Positions 12,243 through 15,288 of a stretch of DNA of 15,288 nucleotides are shown here, one piece after another. The position numbers and the translations under genes were made by a program. Each line of letters begins with the position of its first letter. The first letter of the stretch is position 1. The DNA lies in assembly GCA_021800315.1 (NCBI GenBank), contig JAJYZD010000068.1, forward strand, positions 1 to 15,288, written 5' to 3'. The stretch comes from Bacillota bacterium (GTDB lineage Bacteria; Bacillota; Desulfotomaculia; Desulfotomaculales; JAJYZD01). The notes beneath the pieces are model-generated. The model was not told where the DNA came from. It did no database searches and saw only the letters and a program-made list of their open reading frames with translations.

Positions 12243-12290
12243 GCCGGCCCCGGGTTGTCCCGGGGAAGCGAGGGGGCCGGCCGGGTTTTT
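12243..12290 (+). terminator. Terminator-like hairpin between pilN and pilO
   Basis: GCCGGCCCC (12243-12251) pairs exactly with 12273-12281, and CCCCGGG (12248-12254) could alternatively pair with CCCGGGG (12259-12265). TTTTT follows at 12286-12290, 5 bases after the stem. It lies inside the operon, 14 bases before the pilO start, so it is more likely an attenuator or partial terminator than a full stop. Confidence 0.5.
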
Positions 12291-12304
12291 GCAGGTGGTG
12301 CGTA

Positions 12305-13261
12305 ATGGGATACAGCCTCAATAAACGGGAACGGGTGTTTTTGACCGGGTTGGCCATAGTGGTGGTTCTCGCCCTGGGAGTGAAATTTCTGGGAATTCCC
12401 CTCGCCGGCAGTTACGCGGCGACGGCGGCTAAGTTGCGCGCCGGGCAATTGAAACTGCGGGAGGCCAGGGTCAAGGCTTCGTCCCTGGTGGGCCAGGATG
12501 GGCGTACCGAGTCGGCGAAGGAAGGCTATGACGCGGCCGGGACCCGGTTTGCCGCCGGGTTGCAAGACGGGGGTATGCTGGTCAGGCTGGGCATGACGGC
12601 CCAGGCGGACGGGGTCAGGATAACTTCCTGGCAACCCCGGGCGGTCATCGACAGGAAGACTTACCTGGAGATACCGGTAACGGTGGAGCTGACGGGCCCG
12701 TACGACGGCTTCACTGCCTTCCTCAACGACCTGGAATCGAATTTGATCGAGCCCAACCTGGTGGATATCCGTCAGATCAAGTTGCGTGCGCAGGCGGCGG
12801 GTGGTTCTGCCGGGGGGGCCGCGGCGGCAACCGGTTCGATAGCCGGTTCGACAACCTCCAGGCCCGCGGCCGGCGGGATTGACGCGAAGCTTGTCCTGGT
12901 CTTTTATTCCTCAACCCATCCCACGGTTCATCTGGCGGGACCGGAAATCGGGGCCTGGAGCAATGGTCGGCCGGATCCTTTCCTGCCGCCCGGTATGGTG
13001 TCTCCCTACCCGGGGGTCGAACCCCAGGGGGCGCCGCCCGCCGGTAACACCGCCGGGCGGTCCCGAAGCCAGGGTTCGCCGGCGTTATCCTCCTTGCCAT
13101 CATCGTCGTCCGGATCGGGAACCGGCCCCCAGGCCCAAGCATCGGCCTTTCAGGTCAGGAAATTTTCTCCCGCCCGGCTGGCTGCCTGGTTGTCCCGGTT
13201 GCTGCCGTCTAACGGTACGAAGAGCGAAAGTCAGCAGTATGTAGGTATCTGGGCCAGCTAG
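12305..13261 (+). CDS. pilO: PilO-like assembly protein with C-terminal extension
   Basis: This 318-residue protein is longer than most PilO proteins. It has a single membrane segment (residues about 14-34), then a coiled-coil region (KLRAGQLKLREARVKA), then a PilO ferredoxin-like domain (YLEIPVTVELTGPYDGFTAFLNDLES). It forms the PilN-PilO heterodimer. After the domain comes an alanine/glycine-rich loop, a further strand (AKLVLVFYSS) and the motif NGRPDPFLPPG near 220-230, similar to the RDPF segment of PilP. About 90 residues of Ser/Gly/Pro-rich tail follow. ATG 12305 follows AGGTGG at 6 bases. No separate pilP or pilQ is present, consistent with a single-membrane organism. The PilO call is from position and fold; the DPF segment is an inferred PilP-like remnant. 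Confidence 0.82.
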   Translation: MGYSLNKRERVFLTGLAIVVVLALGVKFLGIPLAGSYAATAAKLRAGQLKLREARVKASSLVGQDGRTESAKEGYDAAGTRFAAGLQDGGMLVRLGMTAQADGVRITSWQPRAVIDRKTYLEIPVTVELTGPYDGFTAFLNDLESNLIEPNLVDIRQIKLRAQAAGGSAGGAAAATGSIAGSTTSRPAAGGIDAKLVLVFYSSTHPTVHLAGPEIGAWSNGRPDPFLPPGMVSPYPGVEPQGAPPAGNTAGRSRSQGSPALSSLPSSSSGSGTGPQAQASAFQVRKFSPARLAAWLSRLLPSNGTKSESQQYVGIWAS

Positions 13262-13357
13262 AAGAAGGTATCGCCGGGGGCCTTACCGAACGTTTCTTCC
13301 GGGCCCGGGCGGAAACCGGGGGAAATAACGCGGGCAACAGGCGGAAGGAGGCGTTCC

Positions 13358-15052
13358 ATGCCGACGGGTTCCGATGCTCAAGCCAAGTCCCACCGGATGC
13401 TCGGTGAGATCCTGGTGGAATCGGGATTGATCACCACGGAACAGCTGAAGCAGGCCCTGGCCGAAAAGGGCTACAATGAGCGGCTGGGACGGGTGCTCAT
13501 GCGCCTGGGTTACGTCACGGATCGCGATATTACCACGGCGCTGCAGAACCAGTTGGGCATCACCCAGGTCAGCGGTGATCTCACCGTGGACCGGCAGGTA
13601 TTGACCTTGATCCCGGAGGCCATGGCCCGCCGTTACAAGATGATTCCGGTGGCCAGGGAAGGGCGCCGGTTGAAAGTGGCCATGGCCGACCCCAACAATC
13701 TGAACGCCCTGGACGACCTGCAACTGGTTACCAGGCTGGAAGTCGATGTCGTACTGGCGGGGGAGAGGGAGATCGAAGCCGCCCTGCAGAAATATTTCGG
13801 TCTGCCGGAGTTGGAGAAGGCCTTTCAGGAATTCCAGGTTGTCGAGGATGAAACCCTGCAACTGGAGGAGCCGGGGGAAGCCAACCCGGACGAGGCCCCG
13901 GTGGTGCGCCTGGTCAACAACATCATCGTCCGCGCCGTCGAGGAGCAGGCCAGCGACATCCACATCGAACCGGGGCAGGAGAACGTCGTCGTGCGGTACC
14001 GCGTGGACGGGATGCTGCGCACCGTGATGCAGTTGCCGCGGCGCTCCCGGGCCTCCGTGGCGGCGCGTTTGAAAATTCTCGCCCAGCTGAACATCGCCGA
14101 AAAGCGCCTGCCCCAGGACGGCCGCATCCAGATCAAATACCGCGACCGGAATATCGACCTGCGCATATCCACCCTGCCTACCGTTTTCGGCGAGAAGGTG
14201 GTGATCCGGATTCTGGACCGCAGCCGGCGCCTTAACGGCTTCGCCGACCTGGGACTTGGCGGCGGAAACCTGGAGCGGCTCGCCACGCACATCGCCGCCA
14301 ACCACGGCATGATCCTGATCACCGGACCCACCGGGAGCGGCAAAACGACCACCCTGTACGCGGCCCTGGAACAGTTGAACACGCCGGAGAAAAACCTTGT
14401 TACGATCGAGGATCCGGTGGAGTATATCCTGCCGGGCGTCGCCCAGGCCCAGGTGGCGCCCCAGGCCCGTTTCACCTTCGCCGCCGGACTGCGCTCCATC
14501 CTGCGCCAGGATCCGGACGTGATCATGGTCGGGGAAATCCGGGACGGGGAGACGGCGGAGATAGCGGTGCGGGCGGCTACCACCGGCCACGTGGTGCTGT
14601 CCACCCTGCATACCAACGACGCGGCCGGAGCGGTGACGCGGCTGATCGACATGGGGGTGGAGCCGTTTTTGGTGGCGTCGTCCCTGGTGGGGGTGGTCGC
14701 CCAGCGCCTGCTGCGGGTGGTCTGCCAGCATTGCCGGCAGGCCTATGAACCGGAACCGGATTCGATAGAACGCTCGTTCCTGGGAATGAAGCCGGACGGC
14801 AAGGTGGACCTTTCCCGCGGTAAGGGGTGCGGCTATTGCGGGTACACCGGTTACCGGGGCCGGACGGCCATTGTGGAGGTGCTGACGGTGGATACGGCCA
14901 TTCGGCAGATGATCGCCGATCGGGCGACGGCGGACGAGATAACCAGGGCCGCCGTGGCGCAGGGCATGACCACGCTGATGCAGGACGGGATAGCCAAGGT
15001 GTTGGGCGGGGTCACCTCCGTCCAGGAACTGATGCGGGTGGCTTATGTCTGA
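13358..15052 (+). CDS. pilB: Type IV pilus extension ATPase PilB
   Basis: This 564-residue protein is a full PilB/GspE ATPase. It has an N-terminal MshEN domain (about 14-140), then a linker, then the ATPase. The second N-domain has ASDIHIEP and RVDGMLR. Walker A GPTGSGKTT is near 322, the Asp box TIEDPVEYI follows, Walker B is DVIMVGEIRD near 387, and the His box is STLHTN near 415. The zinc-binding cysteines are Cys456, Cys459, Cys491 and Cys494. All catalytic residues are canonical, unlike the first PilT. The MshEN repeats are partly eroded: the first starts MLG instead of RLG and ends in Lys instead of Gln, and the spacer is 4 residues. PilB drives pilus polymerisation with PilC. ATG 13358 has AAGGAGG 6 bases upstream. 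Its stop overlaps the next start by 8 bases. Confidence 0.95.
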   Translation: MPTGSDAQAKSHRMLGEILVESGLITTEQLKQALAEKGYNERLGRVLMRLGYVTDRDITTALQNQLGITQVSGDLTVDRQVLTLIPEAMARRYKMIPVAREGRRLKVAMADPNNLNALDDLQLVTRLEVDVVLAGEREIEAALQKYFGLPELEKAFQEFQVVEDETLQLEEPGEANPDEAPVVRLVNNIIVRAVEEQASDIHIEPGQENVVVRYRVDGMLRTVMQLPRRSRASVAARLKILAQLNIAEKRLPQDGRIQIKYRDRNIDLRISTLPTVFGEKVVIRILDRSRRLNGFADLGLGGGNLERLATHIAANHGMILITGPTGSGKTTTLYAALEQLNTPEKNLVTIEDPVEYILPGVAQAQVAPQARFTFAAGLRSILRQDPDVIMVGEIRDGETAEIAVRAATTGHVVLSTLHTNDAAGAVTRLIDMGVEPFLVASSLVGVVAQRLLRVVCQHCRQAYEPEPDSIERSFLGMKPDGKVDLSRGKGCGYCGYTGYRGRTAIVEVLTVDTAIRQMIADRATADEITRAAVAQGMTTLMQDGIAKVLGGVTSVQELMRVAYV

Positions 15053-15288
15053 TAACGCGGAGTTGGCCGAACTATTGGTCAGCGCGGTCAGGATGTTCGC
15101 TTCCGACGTGCACCTGGTGGTCAATGCGCTGCCGGTATTCCGCCTGAACGGCGAATTGGTCCCCGTGGATGATCCCCGGCTGAACACGTCGGTTGCCGCC
15201 GCCTTTCAGCGCCGTCTGGCCCCGGAAGACGTGCAGCGGCTGGCGGACCAGGTCATGAACGCCCAGCAGCGGGAGCGGTTCAACTCCT
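15045..15288 (+). CDS. pilT: Second PilT-like ATPase, N-terminal part (window edge)
   Basis: Only 81 codons lie in the window; the gene runs off the end. The visible part matches the N-terminal PAS-like domain of PilT: ASDVHLVVNALPVFRLNGELVPVDD near residues 19-44 resembles the SDLH...PP..R.NGEL pattern, and QQRERF near residue 75 is also typical. The usual GxPP is changed to ALPV. The ATG overlaps the pilB stop (8 bases), a tight coupling of extension and retraction motors. None of the catalytic residues is in view, so whether this is the active retraction motor cannot be judged here. Confidence 0.8.
   Translation, partial: MSDNAELAELLVSAVRMFASDVHLVVNALPVFRLNGELVPVDDPRLNTSVAAAFQRRLAPEDVQRLADQVMNAQQRERFNS

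Noticed and set aside
13283..15187. 634-codon minus-strand frame opposite pilB
   Set aside because: Antisense shadow of pilB, whose Walker, His-box and cysteine motifs are unambiguous.

Overview
The window looks like chromosomal DNA of a high-G+C, endospore-forming, anaerobic Firmicute of the Desulfotomaculum/Pelotomaculum/Moorella kind. This is inferred from three things: the spore-maturation pair spmA-spmB, a DUF438/hemerythrin/PAS protein typical of anaerobes, and a type IV pilus (T4P) locus with PilM, PilN and PilO but no recognisable pilP or pilQ (outer-membrane parts). No rRNA, tRNA, CRISPR array or insertion sequence was seen.

Layout. 1-370: no convincing gene; it opens with a GACT tetranucleotide repeat. 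369-809: the C-terminal half of a VWA (MIDAS) protein, probably a decayed gene. 878-2071: DUF438-HHE-PAS sensor-like protein, closed by a perfect 17-bp hairpin shared with a small convergent ORF (2111-2371, minus). 2555-3684: spmA-spmB. 3685-3933: a control region with a candidate promoter carrying a palindromic operator and a long foldable leader RNA. 3934 to the end: a T4P gene set, all on the plus strand.

The T4P set runs: stand-alone c-di-GMP-type MshEN (GspE_N) protein, a divergent PilT, PilC, major pilin, PilV-like minor pilin, PilW-like minor pilin with a lectin-like C-terminal domain, PilX-like protein, PilM, PilN, PilO, PilB and a second PilT cut by the window end. PilB would power extension and PilT retraction through the platform PilC. 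PilM-PilN-PilO would form the inner alignment complex. The minor pilins would prime and cap the fibre. No prepilin peptidase gene is present, so it must lie elsewhere.

The most interesting points are these. (1) The stand-alone MshEN protein keeps nearly all anchors of the c-di-GMP-binding motif, while PilB's own copy is eroded, so signal reception may have moved to a separate subunit. (2) The first PilT replaces the Walker B glutamate with Asp and the His-box histidine with Arg. (3) A dense G-quadruplex-type tract and inverted repeats sit in the major pilin leader. (4) A minor pilin carries a probable lectin-like adhesin domain. (5) PilM has lost typical nucleotide-loop residues and has a Gly/Pro/Ser-rich stretch in place of a folded subdomain. 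All reading was done by eye, without database searches.
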